Below, one piece after another: positions 9,196-19,229 of a DNA stretch of 64,000 nucleotides. The first letter of the stretch is position 1, and the number at the start of each line of letters is the position of its first letter. The stretch is from Stenotrophomonas terrae (GTDB lineage Bacteria > Pseudomonadota > Gammaproteobacteria > Xanthomonadales > Xanthomonadaceae): assembly GCF_001431465.1 (NCBI RefSeq), contig NZ_LDJJ01000036.1:52554-116553 (forward strand), written 5' to 3'. A program made the translations under genes and the position numbers. The notes beneath the pieces are model-generated. The model saw only the letters and a program-made list of their open reading frames with translations, was not told the DNA's origin and made no database searches.

Positions 9196-11949
9196 GTGGG
9201 GGGCGAGCGTTGGCGGCAGGTCCGTGAGCTGTTTGACGCGATCTGCGAGTTGCCGTGCGAGCAGTGGCCGCAGGCAATCGCTGCCGGCAGTGCAGACCCG
9301 GTCGTACGCGAGGAAGTACTGCAGTTGCTGCGCTCGCAGACCGTGGGCTTGAGCCGGGTCAGCAATCGCCTGGACACCGCCCTGGCACGTGCATTGGCAC
9401 CGGAGCTGGGGGTGGGGGAACGGTTGGGGCCGTGGCGGCTGACCGAGCGCATCGCGCATGGCGGCATGGGCACCGTGTTCAAGGCCGAACGTGCCGATGG
9501 CCTCTACCAGCGGACCGTGGCCATCAAACTGTTGCATGGCATGCCCGGTGCGACTGAGGTGGAATTGCTCGGCGCCGAGCGCCAGGTATTGGCCGACCTG
9601 CAGTTGGCCAATGTCGCGCGTCTCTACGATGGCGGCACCACGCCCGATGGTCACCCCTATCTGGTGATGGAGTACATCGACGGAGTGCCGCTGGACCGTT
9701 GGTGCGCCGAGCAGGGTTTGGGCCTGCAGGAGCGACTGACGCTGTTTCTGGAAGTCTGCAGCATCGTACGGTCGGCGCACGAACAGCTGGTGCTGCATTG
9801 CGATCTCAAGCCGCCCAACGTTCTGGTGCAGGCCAATGGCCAGCCGGTGCTGTTGGATTTCGGTCTGGCGCAGTTGCTAAACGAGGCGCGTGACAAGCGC
9901 GATTCCGGCTACTGCACGCCCGGTTATGCCAGCCCGGAACTGATTGCCGGACACAATGTCGGTGCCGCCAGTGATGTCTACAGCCTGGGCGTGATGCTGG
10001 TGGAGATACTTTCCACCCGTGCATGCACGCGCGAGGAGGGCAACGCAGCTGAGGCCGTGCCTGCAGCCAGCGCCTGCGCCCCGGCCGATCTGCCATGGCG
10101 GCGGCGGCTGCGCGGTGATCTGGATGCCATCGCCGCGCGTGCCTGCGCCAGTGACATCAGCCAGCGCTATCGCTCGGTGGAAGCCTTGATGGCTGACCTG
10201 CGCCGCTACCTTGAACTACAGCCGGTGCTCGCGCGCGACGGCGGGCGTCTATACCCACTGGGCAAGGCACTGCGCCGGAACTGGCAAGTGGTGGCGATCG
10301 TGATGGGGGTGAGCAGCTTGCTTGCGGTGTTCGTGCTGGGGTTGTGGCAGACCCGGCGACAGGCGCAGGAAGAGGCGGTCATCGCGCAGCAGGTCAGCAA
10401 CTTCATGGTCGGCATGTTCGAAACCGCTGATCCGTTCCTGCGTACCGAGCGCGGTGCCGAGCAGTTGACCTCGCGGCAGCTGCTGGACAAGGCCACGCTG
10501 CAGGTCGCGCGCGACCTGTCCGATGCACCGGCGCAGTTGGCGCGGATGCGTGCAGTGCTCGGTGTCGCCTACCAGAATGCGGGGGCGTCGCATCAGGCCG
10601 ACAGATTGTTGCAGCAGGCCTATGGTGGTTTCATGGACCCGCGGGTGGCGCGACCGATGGATGCGGCCAATGTGCTGGCTGATCTTTCCGTGCAGAAGAC
10701 CCTGGATGGCGATGGTGAGCAAGGTATGCAGTTGGCAGCCCAGGGCCTGGACCTGGTTGGGCGCCGGGGGCCGGCCGTGGTGCAGGCACGTCTGTACAGC
10801 GCCAAAGGCCTGGCCTTGGTGAACCAGCAGCATTTTGATCTGGGTGAGGCCGAATTCGACAAGGCCATGGCGCTGTACCAGAACACCGCCGAGGTGGACG
10901 TGGCGGCCGAGATCAACGAGCTGTCCTACAACAAGGGTTTGATGTACCTGCGTTGGGGGCGGCAAGCGTCGGCGGAACGCGAGTTCCGGCAGATGCTGGG
11001 CAACCTGCACGGCAGGCGTACGACTCTTGGCCTGGCGGCCGAGATGCGCTTGGCGCAGATATTCCGTGAGCAGGGTGAATATGACCAGGCCTTGCCGCTG
11101 CTGCAGTCAGGCATGCAGCATGCCTTGGAGCTGTATGGCGCCGAGAGCAGTTTCGTGCGGCAGCAATACGATGGCCTGGCCGACCTGTATCGCGACTCCG
11201 GTGACTACTCGGCCGCGGAGTTGAATTACCAGAAACGCAATGCGTTGAGCGCGCGCCTGGATGGCCCGGATTCGGTCGAGTACTCGATGGGCTTGTTCAA
11301 CTACGCCTCGTTGAAGGAGTTGCGTGGAGAGTTCGCCGCGGCGGAAGGCCTGTATCGACAGGCCTGGCTGATCCGCAAGCAGAAGCTGGGCGAGGACTCG
11401 CCGACCAGCCTGCGCGCGGAGACCGGGCTTGCCACGCTGCTGATGCGGCAGGGGCGGATGGGCGAGGCCGGGGCGATGCTGATGCACGCGGACAAGGGCT
11501 TGAGCCTGAGTCTGCCGGCAGATGCGCCAGGACGCGTGGAAGCGCATCTCAATCGGATCGACTGGCATGTGCGCAGCGGCCAGCTGGCGCAGGCGCAGGC
11601 GCTGCTGGACGCAATGCGTTCGCCGGCAGCGGAGGACCTGCAGCTGCGGCTGTTGAACATCCGCGCTGATCTGGCCGAACGGATGGGAGAAGGTGCGCAG
11701 ACGCTGGCGCTGCGCAGGACGGCGCTTGAATTCGCCGGCGCCAGACAGGGCAGGAACAGCGCTGCGGTGGCGGCGGCTGGTTTGGCCTTGGCCGAATCCC
11801 TGCTGCAGCTCGGCCACGCCCAGCTTGCCAAGCAGGAACTGCAGCGTGTGCTACTGCTGATGGCGCGACTGCAGGTGTCCGGCTCGGCCGACCGTCGCAA
11901 GGTGGAAGGCCTGCTGCTGCTCGCCGAGCAGAACCTGCAAGGGCGTTGA
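9196..11949 (+). CDS. Membrane Ser/Thr protein kinase with TPR-like C-terminus
   Basis: The 917-residue protein probably controls the adjacent sigma factor. The kinase domain (about residues 75-345) has a glycine loop AHGGMGTVF (87-95), ATP lysine Lys111, catalytic loop HCDLKPPNVLV (His201, Asp203, Asn208) and LDFGLAQ (Asp221). The usual HRD arginine is replaced by Cys202. One transmembrane helix lies near residues 362-384. The rest is a helical TPR-like array, presumably periplasmic. The start is GTG at 9196. It is cotranscribed with the sigma gene (23-base gap). Confidence 0.9.
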   Translation: MGGERWRQVRELFDAICELPCEQWPQAIAAGSADPVVREEVLQLLRSQTVGLSRVSNRLDTALARALAPELGVGERLGPWRLTERIAHGGMGTVFKAERADGLYQRTVAIKLLHGMPGATEVELLGAERQVLADLQLANVARLYDGGTTPDGHPYLVMEYIDGVPLDRWCAEQGLGLQERLTLFLEVCSIVRSAHEQLVLHCDLKPPNVLVQANGQPVLLDFGLAQLLNEARDKRDSGYCTPGYASPELIAGHNVGAASDVYSLGVMLVEILSTRACTREEGNAAEAVPAASACAPADLPWRRRLRGDLDAIAARACASDISQRYRSVEALMADLRRYLELQPVLARDGGRLYPLGKALRRNWQVVAIVMGVSSLLAVFVLGLWQTRRQAQEEAVIAQQVSNFMVGMFETADPFLRTERGAEQLTSRQLLDKATLQVARDLSDAPAQLARMRAVLGVAYQNAGASHQADRLLQQAYGGFMDPRVARPMDAANVLADLSVQKTLDGDGEQGMQLAAQGLDLVGRRGPAVVQARLYSAKGLALVNQQHFDLGEAEFDKAMALYQNTAEVDVAAEINELSYNKGLMYLRWGRQASAEREFRQMLGNLHGRRTTLGLAAEMRLAQIFREQGEYDQALPLLQSGMQHALELYGAESSFVRQQYDGLADLYRDSGDYSAAELNYQKRNALSARLDGPDSVEYSMGLFNYASLKELRGEFAAAEGLYRQAWLIRKQKLGEDSPTSLRAETGLATLLMRQGRMGEAGAMLMHADKGLSLSLPADAPGRVEAHLNRIDWHVRSGQLAQAQALLDAMRSPAAEDLQLRLLNIRADLAERMGEGAQTLALRRTALEFAGARQGRNSAAVAAAGLALAESLLQLGHAQLAKQELQRVLLLMARLQVSGSADRRKVEGLLLLAEQNLQGR

Positions 11950-11972
11950 TGGTTGCCGGGAGGCGGGTTCGC

Positions 11973-13775
11973 TCAGCCCTGTTCGCGCACGATCTCGACC
12001 AGGCGCTGGCCATAGCGGGCCAGCCTGCTGCCGCCGATGCCGCCCACCTTGCCCAGCGCTTCGACGCTGGTCGGGCGCTGCTCGGCGATATTGCGCAGCG
12101 TGCTGTCGTGGAAGATCACAAAGGCCGGCACGTTTTGCTCACGCGCCAGTTCCGCGCGCAATCCGCGCAGCGCCTGGAACAGGCCCAGGTCGCCGGCCTG
12201 CACCGGCAGACCGGTGCGGGGGCCGCCGCGCTCGCGCTCACGCGTCGGGGTGGCGTCGCGGCGCATCATCATCTGCCGGCGGCCGGTGAGCACATCGCGG
12301 CTGGCATCGGTCAGGCGCAGGCCGCCGTGGCTTTCCGGGTCCACTTCCAGCAGGCTGGCGGCAACCAGTTGCCGGAACACGCCGCGCCAGGCGCGTGCAT
12401 CCAGATCATTGCCGATCGCATAGGTGCTGAGTTTTTCGTGGCCGAGCTGGCGGATGCGCTCATTGTCGCTGCCGCGCAGGATGTCGATCAGATGGCCCAC
12501 GCCGAAGCGTTGGCCGCTGCGATAGACGCAGCTCAATGCTTTCTGCGCGGGAATGGTGGCGTCCCAGGCGGCGGGCGGGGTAAGGCAGTTGTCGCAGTTG
12601 CCGCAGGGCTTGGGATAGGTTTCACCGAAGCCCGCCAGCAGCACCTGGCGGCGGCATTGCATGGACTCGCAATAGCCGAGCAGGTGATCGAGCTTGGCGC
12701 GTTCCAACTGCTTGCGTTCTTCGCCGGCCTCGGACTGCTCGATCATCTGCTTGAGCAACACCACATCGCCCAGGCCGTAGCACAGCCAGGCCTCGGCGGC
12801 CTCGCCGTCGCGGCCGGCACGGCCGGTTTCCTGGTAATAGCCTTCCATCGACTTGGGCAGGTCGGTATGTGCCACAAAGCGCACGTCCGGCTTGTCGATA
12901 CCCATGCCGAAGGCGATGGTGGCGCACATCACGATGCCATCTTCGCGCAGGAATCGGCGCTGGTTGGCGGCGCGCACCTCCGCCGGCATGCCGGCGTGGT
13001 AGGGCAGCGCCTGCATGCCTTCGTCGCACAGGAACTGCGCGGTCTCCTCGACCTTGCGCCGCGACATGCAATAGACGATGCCGGCCTCGTCGCGGTGGTT
13101 GCGCAGGAAGCCCAGCAACTGGCGCTTGGCGTTGTCCTTCTGCACCACGGTGTAGCGGATGTTGGGGCGGTCGAACGAGCTGACGAAGTGCCGGGCAGTA
13201 GTCAGATCCAGGCGTTCAGCGATTTCGCGCTGGGTCGGCGGATCGGCAGTGGCGGTCAGGGCGATGCGCGGCACCTGTGGCCAGCGCTCATGCAGGACCG
13301 TCAGCTGCCGGTATTCGGGGCGGAAGTCATGTCCCCATTGCGATACGCAGTGGGCTTCATCGATGGCGAACAGGCCGATGTGCGCGCGGCTGAGTAGCGA
13401 CAGGAAACGCCCGGTCAGCAGCCGCTCCGGGGCGACGTACAGCAATTGCAGCTCACCGGCCAGCAGCTCGCGCTCGACCCGTGCGGCGGTTTCGGCATCC
13501 AGCGTGGAGTTGAGGAATTCAGCGCGGACGCCGACCTGGTGCAAGGCCTCCACCTGATCCTGCATCAAGGCGATCAGCGGCGAGATGACGATGCCGCAGC
13601 CCTCGCGCAGCAGCGCCGGGATCTGGTAGCACAGCGACTTGCCGCCGCCGGTAGGCATCAACACCAGGGCATCGTTGCCATTTGCAACGTGTTCGACGAT
13701 GGCCTGCTGGTCGCCGCGGAAACTGTCGTAACCGAAAACGCTGGAAAGCAGTTGCTGCGCGGGACTCTGGGGCAT
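11973..13775 (-). CDS. recQ: ATP-dependent DNA helicase RecQ
   Basis: The 600-residue 3'-5' superfamily 2 helicase acts in recombination and stalled-fork repair. Walker A is TGGGKS (residues 42-47) and the DEAH box is at 139-142, followed by [13 protein letters not shown]. Helicase motif VI is [12 protein letters not shown]. The zinc-binding region contains YCESMQCRR and [10 protein letters not shown], followed by winged-helix and HRDC domains ([19 protein letters not shown]). Length and domain order match RecQ. It is convergent with the kinase gene. Confidence 0.97.
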   Translation of the reverse strand: MPQSPAQQLLSSVFGYDSFRGDQQAIVEHVANGNDALVLMPTGGGKSLCYQIPALLREGCGIVISPLIALMQDQVEALHQVGVRAEFLNSTLDAETAARVERELLAGELQLLYVAPERLLTGRFLSLLSRAHIGLFAIDEAHCVSQWGHDFRPEYRQLTVLHERWPQVPRIALTATADPPTQREIAERLDLTTARHFVSSFDRPNIRYTVVQKDNAKRQLLGFLRNHRDEAGIVYCMSRRKVEETAQFLCDEGMQALPYHAGMPAEVRAANQRRFLREDGIVMCATIAFGMGIDKPDVRFVAHTDLPKSMEGYYQETGRAGRDGEAAEAWLCYGLGDVVLLKQMIEQSEAGEERKQLERAKLDHLLGYCESMQCRRQVLLAGFGETYPKPCGNCDNCLTPPAAWDATIPAQKALSCVYRSGQRFGVGHLIDILRGSDNERIRQLGHEKLSTYAIGNDLDARAWRGVFRQLVAASLLEVDPESHGGLRLTDASRDVLTGRRQMMMRRDATPTRERERGGPRTGLPVQAGDLGLFQALRGLRAELAREQNVPAFVIFHDSTLRNIAEQRPTSVEALGKVGGIGGSRLARYGQRLVEIVREQG

Positions 13776-13868
13776 TGCCGTAGTTTAACCGTTGCCGGCC
13801 TGACCTGACGGATTGCTGCAGGGTCAGTCGCGCGGCCGCGCCTGTTTCAGGTTTGCCCGGGTACCCCT

Positions 13869-14196
13869 GTAGAGCCGAGCCATGCTCGGCTGAGCTTTAC
13901 CGGGCAAGCCCCTGCCGAGCATGGCTCGGCACTACAGGGCTGCGGCTTTTTTGTGTAGAGCCGAGCCATGCTCGGCTGGAGCTTTACCGGGCAAGCCCCT
14001 TGCCGAGCATGGCTCGGCAAGGGGCTGCGGCTTTTTTGTGTAGAGCCGAGCCATGCTCGGCTGGAGCTTTACCGGGCAAGCCCCTTGCCGAGCATGGCTC
14101 GGCACTACGGGGCTGCGGCTTTTTTGTGTAGAGCCGAGCCATGCTCGGCTGGAACTTTACCGGGCTAGCCCCTTGCCGAGCATGGCTCGGCACTAC
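13869..14196. repeat. Tandem array of four SMAG (GTAG) palindromic elements
   Basis: Four hairpin units begin with GTAGAGCCGAGCCATGCTCG at 13869, 13955, 14040 and 14128 (periods 86, 85 and 88). Each unit has the arm, a spacer containing ACCGGGCAAGCCCC, and the inverse arm GCCGAGCATGGCTCGGC. Units 1, 3 and 4 end in CTAC; unit 2 has AAGG instead. A GGCTGCGGC tail and a T6 run separate the units. This is the SMAG repeat type known from Stenotrophomonas maltophilia. It occupies the recQ-dps intergenic region. Confidence 0.9.
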
Positions 14197-14251
14197 AGAA
14201 AAGCGCTGGAGCAAGGCCCCCTTGATAAAGGGGGCGCGCTGTAGGCGGGGG

Positions 14252-14303
14252 GATCTGGCCGGCAGATCAAGCAGGGTCCAGGTTTCCGTTCACGGAAACC
14301 TGG
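14252..14303. repeat. Perfect hairpins downstream of dps
   Basis: A small dyad (GATCTG, 5-base loop, CAGATC) at 14252-14268 is followed at 14278-14303 by a 12-bp perfect inverted repeat, CCAGGTTTCCGT and ACGGAAACCTGG, with a 2-base loop. The second hairpin lies 30 bases beyond the dps stop and may stabilise or end its transcript. It has no U-run on the dps strand. Confidence 0.6.
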
Positions 14304-14332
14304 AAAATCCGCCGGTGTGAAGCTCTACGGGG

Positions 14333-14929
14333 TTACTGCAGCAGCGAACGCAGCATCCATGCGTACTTTTCATGGATCTGCAGGCGCTGGGTCAGCAGGT
14401 CTTCGCTGGGAGCGTCGTCGGCGTCATCGGCCTGGTCAAGTACCTTGCGGGCGGTACGGCACACGGCCTCGTTGCCGACCACCAGCTGGCGTACCATCTC
14501 GCGCCAATCAGCGCTGTCGTTCAGGCCCGGCTCCTCGGGGATCGAGGTCAGCGCGGCGAACTCGCGGTACGAACCGGGGGCATTGAAGCCCAGGGCGCGG
14601 ATGCGCTCGGCGATCTCGTCCAGCGCGTTCCACTGTTCGGTGTACTGGTCCATGAACATGTTGTGCAGCGAGTTGAACATCGACCCGGTGACGTTCCAAT
14701 GGAAATTGTGGGTCTTCAGATACAGCGTGTAGGCATCGGCCAGGAAGTGTGAAAGGCCATCGGCGACCTTCTTGCGATCGCTGTCCTTGATCCCGATATC
14801 AACACCGGGCGCTGAAGGTGCGGCGGCTGCCAGCTTCTTCTTGCCCATTTCCGTCTTGCTGCCGGTCGCTGCGGCTGCCAGCTTCTTCTTTCCGGCTTCT
14901 GGTTTGTTGCTGTTCTTGGCCTTGGCCAT
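14333..14929 (-). CDS. dps: DNA-protecting ferritin-like protein Dps
   Basis: The 198-residue miniferritin binds DNA and oxidises iron during starvation and oxidative stress. The ferritin core (about residues 50-198) contains the helix YLKTHNFHWNVTG with the ferroxidase His and MFMDQYTEQWNALDEIAERI with the Asp/Glu ligands. The N-terminal 45 residues are an unusual Lys/Ala-rich tail with two GKKKLAAAA repeats, likely a DNA-binding extension. The gene is monocistronic and divergent from hrpA. ATG at 14929 begins MAKAKNSNK. Confidence 0.94.
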   Translation of the reverse strand: MAKAKNSNKPEAGKKKLAAAATGSKTEMGKKKLAAAAPSAPGVDIGIKDSDRKKVADGLSHFLADAYTLYLKTHNFHWNVTGSMFNSLHNMFMDQYTEQWNALDEIAERIRALGFNAPGSYREFAALTSIPEEPGLNDSADWREMVRQLVVGNEAVCRTARKVLDQADDADDAPSEDLLTQRLQIHEKYAWMLRSLLQ

Positions 14930-15017
14930 GACGCTTTTCTCCGTGGCGGGTTGAATGGCTTCACAATAGCGCTATGGGCACCATACCTGCATTTCAAGTT
15001 TTCACGTTGAACGATTG

Positions 15018-18000
15018 ATGAGCACTATCGAAAAAGATCCATCGGCGCGCCTGCGCGCTGCCCGCGCAGCGGTTGACGGGGCGATGAGCCGTGACCGTGG
15101 CCGTCTGCTCGGGCTGCTGTCGCGCTGGCAGGGCAAGCCGACCGATGCCGCCGCCGAGCAGGCCTTCCAGCTGCTGCTGGAGCGTTCGCGGGCGCAGCGG
15201 CAGCAGCGCGCTGCACGGCCGATAGCGATCAGCATGGACGAAGCGCTGCCGATCGCGCGCGAGGCCGAGCAGATCAGCGGGCTGATCCGGGCCCACCAGG
15301 TGGTGGTCATCGCTGGCGAAACAGGCTCCGGCAAGACCACCCAGCTGCCCAAGCTGTGCCTGGCCGCCGGCCGCGGTGAAGCCGGCATGATCGGCTGCAC
15401 CCAGCCACGCCGTATCGCCGCCCGTGCGGTGGCCGCGCGCGTGGCCGAGGAATTGCAGACCGAGCTGGGCACGGTGGTCGGCTACCAGGTGCGCTTCACC
15501 GACAAGGTCGGTGAGGACAGCCGCATCAAGTTCATGACCGACGGCATCCTGCTGGCCGAGATCGCCTCGGACCGCTGGTTGTCGCGCTATGACACCTTGA
15601 TCATCGACGAGGCGCACGAACGCAGCCTCAATATCGACTTCCTGCTCGGCTACCTGAAGCAACTGCTGCGCAAACGCCCCGATCTGAAGCTGATCGTTAC
15701 CTCGGCCACCATCGATACCGAGCGTTTCTCGCGCCACTTCGACAATGCGCCCGTGGTCAATGTCGAAGGCCGCACCTATCCGGTGGAAGTGCGTTACCGG
15801 CCGCTGGATGAGATCGGGCAGAGTGCGCAAAGCGCCGCTGCACCGGCACGCGGCAAGCGGGTGGAGGCGGACAGCGAGTCGGCGATGGATCCGGTGTCGG
15901 CCATCGTTGCTGCGGTCGATGAAATCACTCGTAGCGATGCGCGCGGCGACGTGCTGATCTTCCTGCCGGGTGAACGCGAGATCCGCGATACCCACCAGGC
16001 GCTGGAACGCCGCAAATACCGCGAAACCGAAGTGCTGCCGCTGTATGCGCGGCTGTCGGCCAAGGACCAGGACCGGGTATTCAACCCGGGCCCGAAACGC
16101 CGCGTGGTGCTGACCACCAACGTCGCCGAAACCTCGCTGACCGTGCCGCGGATCCGCTATGTGGTGGATCCCGGTTACGCGCGTATCAAGCGCTATAGCC
16201 CACGGCAGAAGCTAGACCGTCTGCATATCGAGCCGGTATCGCAGGCCAGTGCCAACCAGCGCAAAGGCCGCTGCGGGCGTATTTCCGAGGGCGTGTGTTA
16301 CCGGTTGTATTCGGAAGCGGACTTCCTGAGCCGGCCGGAATTCACCGATCCGGAAATCCGTCGCTCTTCGCTGTCCGGCGTGATCCTGCGCATGTTGCAG
16401 CTGGGCCTGGGCAGCATCGACGACTTCCCGTTCCTGGAAGCGCCGGACGAACGTGCGGTGGCCGACGGCTGGCAACAGCTGGTCGAGCTCGGTGCGATTG
16501 ACGAGGAGCGCAAGCTCACCGCCATCGGCAAGCAGATGGCGCGTTTGCCGGTGGATGTGAAGCTGGCGCGCATGCTGGTGGCCGCGCAGAAGAGCGGTTG
16601 CCTGCGCGAAATGCTGGTGATCGCTTCGTTCCTCGGTATCCAGGATCCGCGCGAGCGGCCACCGGAGGCGCGCGAGGCGGCTGACAACGCGCATGCCTTG
16701 TTTGCCGATGCGCGTTCCGAATTCATTGGCATCCTGCGGTTGTGGAATGCCTACCGCGATGCCCACGAAGAACTCACTCAGTCCAAGCTGCGCGATTGGT
16801 GCGGGCGGCACTTCCTTGGTTTCCTGCGCATGCGCGAATGGCGCGAGCTGCATCGCCAGCTACGGCTGCTGTGCGAGGAGCTGGGCTGGGCAATGGGCGA
16901 GGACGAGAATTTCGGCAAGGCGCTGCTGTCGGCACCACCGGCCTTGCCAGCAGGCGGCGACAGCGAAGCCAAGCGCAAGGCCACCCGTGGCGAGCAGCAC
17001 AAGGCGGCGCGTTTGGCGCGTGAAGGGAAAGCGTCGGTGTCCGACGCCGTGCCTGCAGCGGCCGCAGCGCCTGCAAAGAACACGCGCAAACCCAATGCCG
17101 ATCCAAGCGTGGCTTCGATCCCGGACAAGGTGCGCATAGCGGCCTACCAGACCCTGCACCGTGCGGTGTTGTCCGGCTTGCCGACCCAGGTGGGTCATCG
17201 CACCGAGAAGGGCGATTTCCAGGCCCCGCGCCAGCGCCGCTTCCATCTGTTCCCCGGCTCGGCACTGGCCAAGCGGCCGCCGCCGTGGGTGCTCAGTGCG
17301 ACCTTGCTGGATACGCAGCGGGTCTGGGGCATGACCAATGCGTCGATCGAGCCGGACTGGGTGATTGCCGAGCTGCCGCACCTGCTGGCCCGCAAGCACT
17401 TCGATCCGCATTGGTCGCGTGCGCAGGGGCAGGTGCTGGCGTCCGAGCAGATCAGCCTGTTCGGGCTGGTGCTGGCGCCGAAGAAACCGGTGCATTACGG
17501 CCGTATCAATCCCGGCGAGGCCCACGACATCTTCGTGCGGCAGGCGCTGGTGACCGGCGAGATCAATACCCGTGCCGGCTTTGTCGCCGACAACATCAAG
17601 CTGCTGGAGCAGGCGCGCGAAGAGGAAGCCAAGCTGCGCCGCGCCGGCATTGTCGCCGACGAGGATTGGCAGGCGCGCTGGTACCTGGACCGGGTGCCCT
17701 CGCATATCCATTCGGCCAATCTGCTGGACGGCTGGTGGAAGGCTTTGCCGCCGGAACAACGACGCAGCCTGCACTGGTCGTTGACCGATCTGCTGCCGGG
17801 CGAGGGCAGCGAGCAGGACCGTTACCCGAAGTACTTCGCGCTGGGCGATGCACGGCTGGCCATGCACTACCGCTTCGAGCCGGGCAGCGAGGAGGACGGC
17901 GTCACCCTCGACGTGCCGCTGCATCTGCTCAATGCGCTGGATCCGGCGCGGCTGTCGTGGTTGGCACCGGGTTTTGTCGCGGACAAGGCCTCGGCCCTGA

Positions 18001-19220
18001 TCCGCAGCCTGCCCAAGGCGATGCGCCGCAACTACGTGCCGGCCCCGGATTTCGGGCGCGCGTTCGCCGAGGCCTGGCCACAGCCTTCGGCCGATGACAT
18101 CCGTGGTGAGTTGGCGCGGTTCCTGTCCAAGGCTACTGGTGCGGTGGTCGCGGCCACCGATTTCGACGTGGACGCGCTGGAACCGCACCTGCGCATGAAC
18201 CTGCGTCTGTTCGAAGTGACAGCGGCGGCGTCAGGGCGCGGTAACGAAACTGCGTCCAGCGAAAAGGGCGGCATGAAGCTGCTGGCGATGTCGCGCGATC
18301 TGGACGCCTTGCGCGCCCGTTTTGGCGAGCGTGCCGGCAGTGCGTTCGCCGCGCGTGCGGGCGCGGCGTTGGCGGCCGAGGGGCTGCGCGAGTTTCCGGC
18401 CACCGCCATCCCCGAGCAGGTGCCGGGTGAAGCAGGCGTGCCGGCCTATCCGGCGCTGGTGGATACCGGCGATGCCGCTGCATTGCGCATCTTCGCCGAC
18501 CGCAACGAAGCCGCGCTTGCACATCCACAGGGCGTGCGCCGGCTGCTGGAAATCGCCTTGGCCGACAAACTCAAGCAGGCGCGCAAGCAGCTGCCGGTAT
18601 CGCCCAAGACCGGCCTGCTGTATGCAGCCATCGAGTCACAGGAGCGGCTGCGTGGCGACCTGGTGGATGCCGCGCTGAACGCGGTGCTGGCCGATGGCCT
18701 TGAAGCGATCCGCACACCGGAAGCCTTCCAGCTGCGCTGCGCCGATGCAGGCAAGCGCCTGTTTGGCGAGGCGATGGAGCGGCTCAAGCTGGCCGAAAGC
18801 ATCCTCGGCCTGGTTGGCGAACTGAAGCCGCAGCTGGAATCGCCGCTGATGGGCTGGGCGCGCGGCAATCTGGACGATATGCAGGCGCAGTTGGCGGGCC
18901 TGGTGCATGCTGGCTTCCTGCGTGAGACACCGGCCGATGCACTGGCACAGTTCCCGCGCTACCTGAAGGCGATGATCCTGCGTGCGGAACGGGCCAAGCG
19001 TGATCCGCCTCGTGACCAGGCGCGCATGCTCGAACTCAAGCCCTTCGTTGATGCCTTGCAGGACGCGCGTGTGCAGGGCCTGGCCGAGCGTCCGCAATGG
19101 GCGGCCCTGCGTTGGGATATTGAAGAACTGCGGGTATCGCTGTTTGCCCAGGAGCTGGGCTTCCGTTCCGGTATTTCGGCCAAGAAGCTGGCGCAGCGGG
19201 TGGCGGCATTGCGCAGCTGA
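15018..19220 (+). CDS. hrpA: ATP-dependent RNA helicase HrpA
   Basis: The 1400-residue DEAH-box helicase has Walker A GETGSGKT at residues 100-107 and the DEAH box at 197-200. Other conserved motifs are TSATIDTERFS, NVAETSLTVP and NQRKGRCGRISEG. A helicase-associated domain and the long C-terminal DUF3418 region typical of HrpA follow. In enterobacteria HrpA rescues stalled ribosomes. A Lys/Ala-rich insert sits near residues 640-700. The frame opens at TTG 15015, but ATG 15018 is the natural start. The gene is divergent from dps. Confidence 0.95.
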   Translation: MSTIEKDPSARLRAARAAVDGAMSRDRGRLLGLLSRWQGKPTDAAAEQAFQLLLERSRAQRQQRAARPIAISMDEALPIAREAEQISGLIRAHQVVVIAGETGSGKTTQLPKLCLAAGRGEAGMIGCTQPRRIAARAVAARVAEELQTELGTVVGYQVRFTDKVGEDSRIKFMTDGILLAEIASDRWLSRYDTLIIDEAHERSLNIDFLLGYLKQLLRKRPDLKLIVTSATIDTERFSRHFDNAPVVNVEGRTYPVEVRYRPLDEIGQSAQSAAAPARGKRVEADSESAMDPVSAIVAAVDEITRSDARGDVLIFLPGEREIRDTHQALERRKYRETEVLPLYARLSAKDQDRVFNPGPKRRVVLTTNVAETSLTVPRIRYVVDPGYARIKRYSPRQKLDRLHIEPVSQASANQRKGRCGRISEGVCYRLYSEADFLSRPEFTDPEIRRSSLSGVILRMLQLGLGSIDDFPFLEAPDERAVADGWQQLVELGAIDEERKLTAIGKQMARLPVDVKLARMLVAAQKSGCLREMLVIASFLGIQDPRERPPEAREAADNAHALFADARSEFIGILRLWNAYRDAHEELTQSKLRDWCGRHFLGFLRMREWRELHRQLRLLCEELGWAMGEDENFGKALLSAPPALPAGGDSEAKRKATRGEQHKAARLAREGKASVSDAVPAAAAAPAKNTRKPNADPSVASIPDKVRIAAYQTLHRAVLSGLPTQVGHRTEKGDFQAPRQRRFHLFPGSALAKRPPPWVLSATLLDTQRVWGMTNASIEPDWVIAELPHLLARKHFDPHWSRAQGQVLASEQISLFGLVLAPKKPVHYGRINPGEAHDIFVRQALVTGEINTRAGFVADNIKLLEQAREEEAKLRRAGIVADEDWQARWYLDRVPSHIHSANLLDGWWKALPPEQRRSLHWSLTDLLPGEGSEQDRYPKYFALGDARLAMHYRFEPGSEEDGVTLDVPLHLLNALDPARLSWLAPGFVADKASALIRSLPKAMRRNYVPAPDFGRAFAEAWPQPSADDIRGELARFLSKATGAVVAATDFDVDALEPHLRMNLRLFEVTAAASGRGNETASSEKGGMKLLAMSRDLDALRARFGERAGSAFAARAGAALAAEGLREFPATAIPEQVPGEAGVPAYPALVDTGDAAALRIFADRNEAALAHPQGVRRLLEIALADKLKQARKQLPVSPKTGLLYAAIESQERLRGDLVDAALNAVLADGLEAIRTPEAFQLRCADAGKRLFGEAMERLKLAESILGLVGELKPQLESPLMGWARGNLDDMQAQLAGLVHAGFLRETPADALAQFPRYLKAMILRAERAKRDPPRDQARMLELKPFVDALQDARVQGLAERPQWAALRWDIEELRVSLFAQELGFRSGISAKKLAQRVAALRS

Positions 19221-19229
19221 GGGCTGCGC

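Noticed and set aside
13869..14196. CRISPR-like regularly spaced repeats
   Set aside because: The units are palindromic SMAG elements whose inter-arm sequences are the same in each unit, so there are no unique spacers. No cas genes are near.
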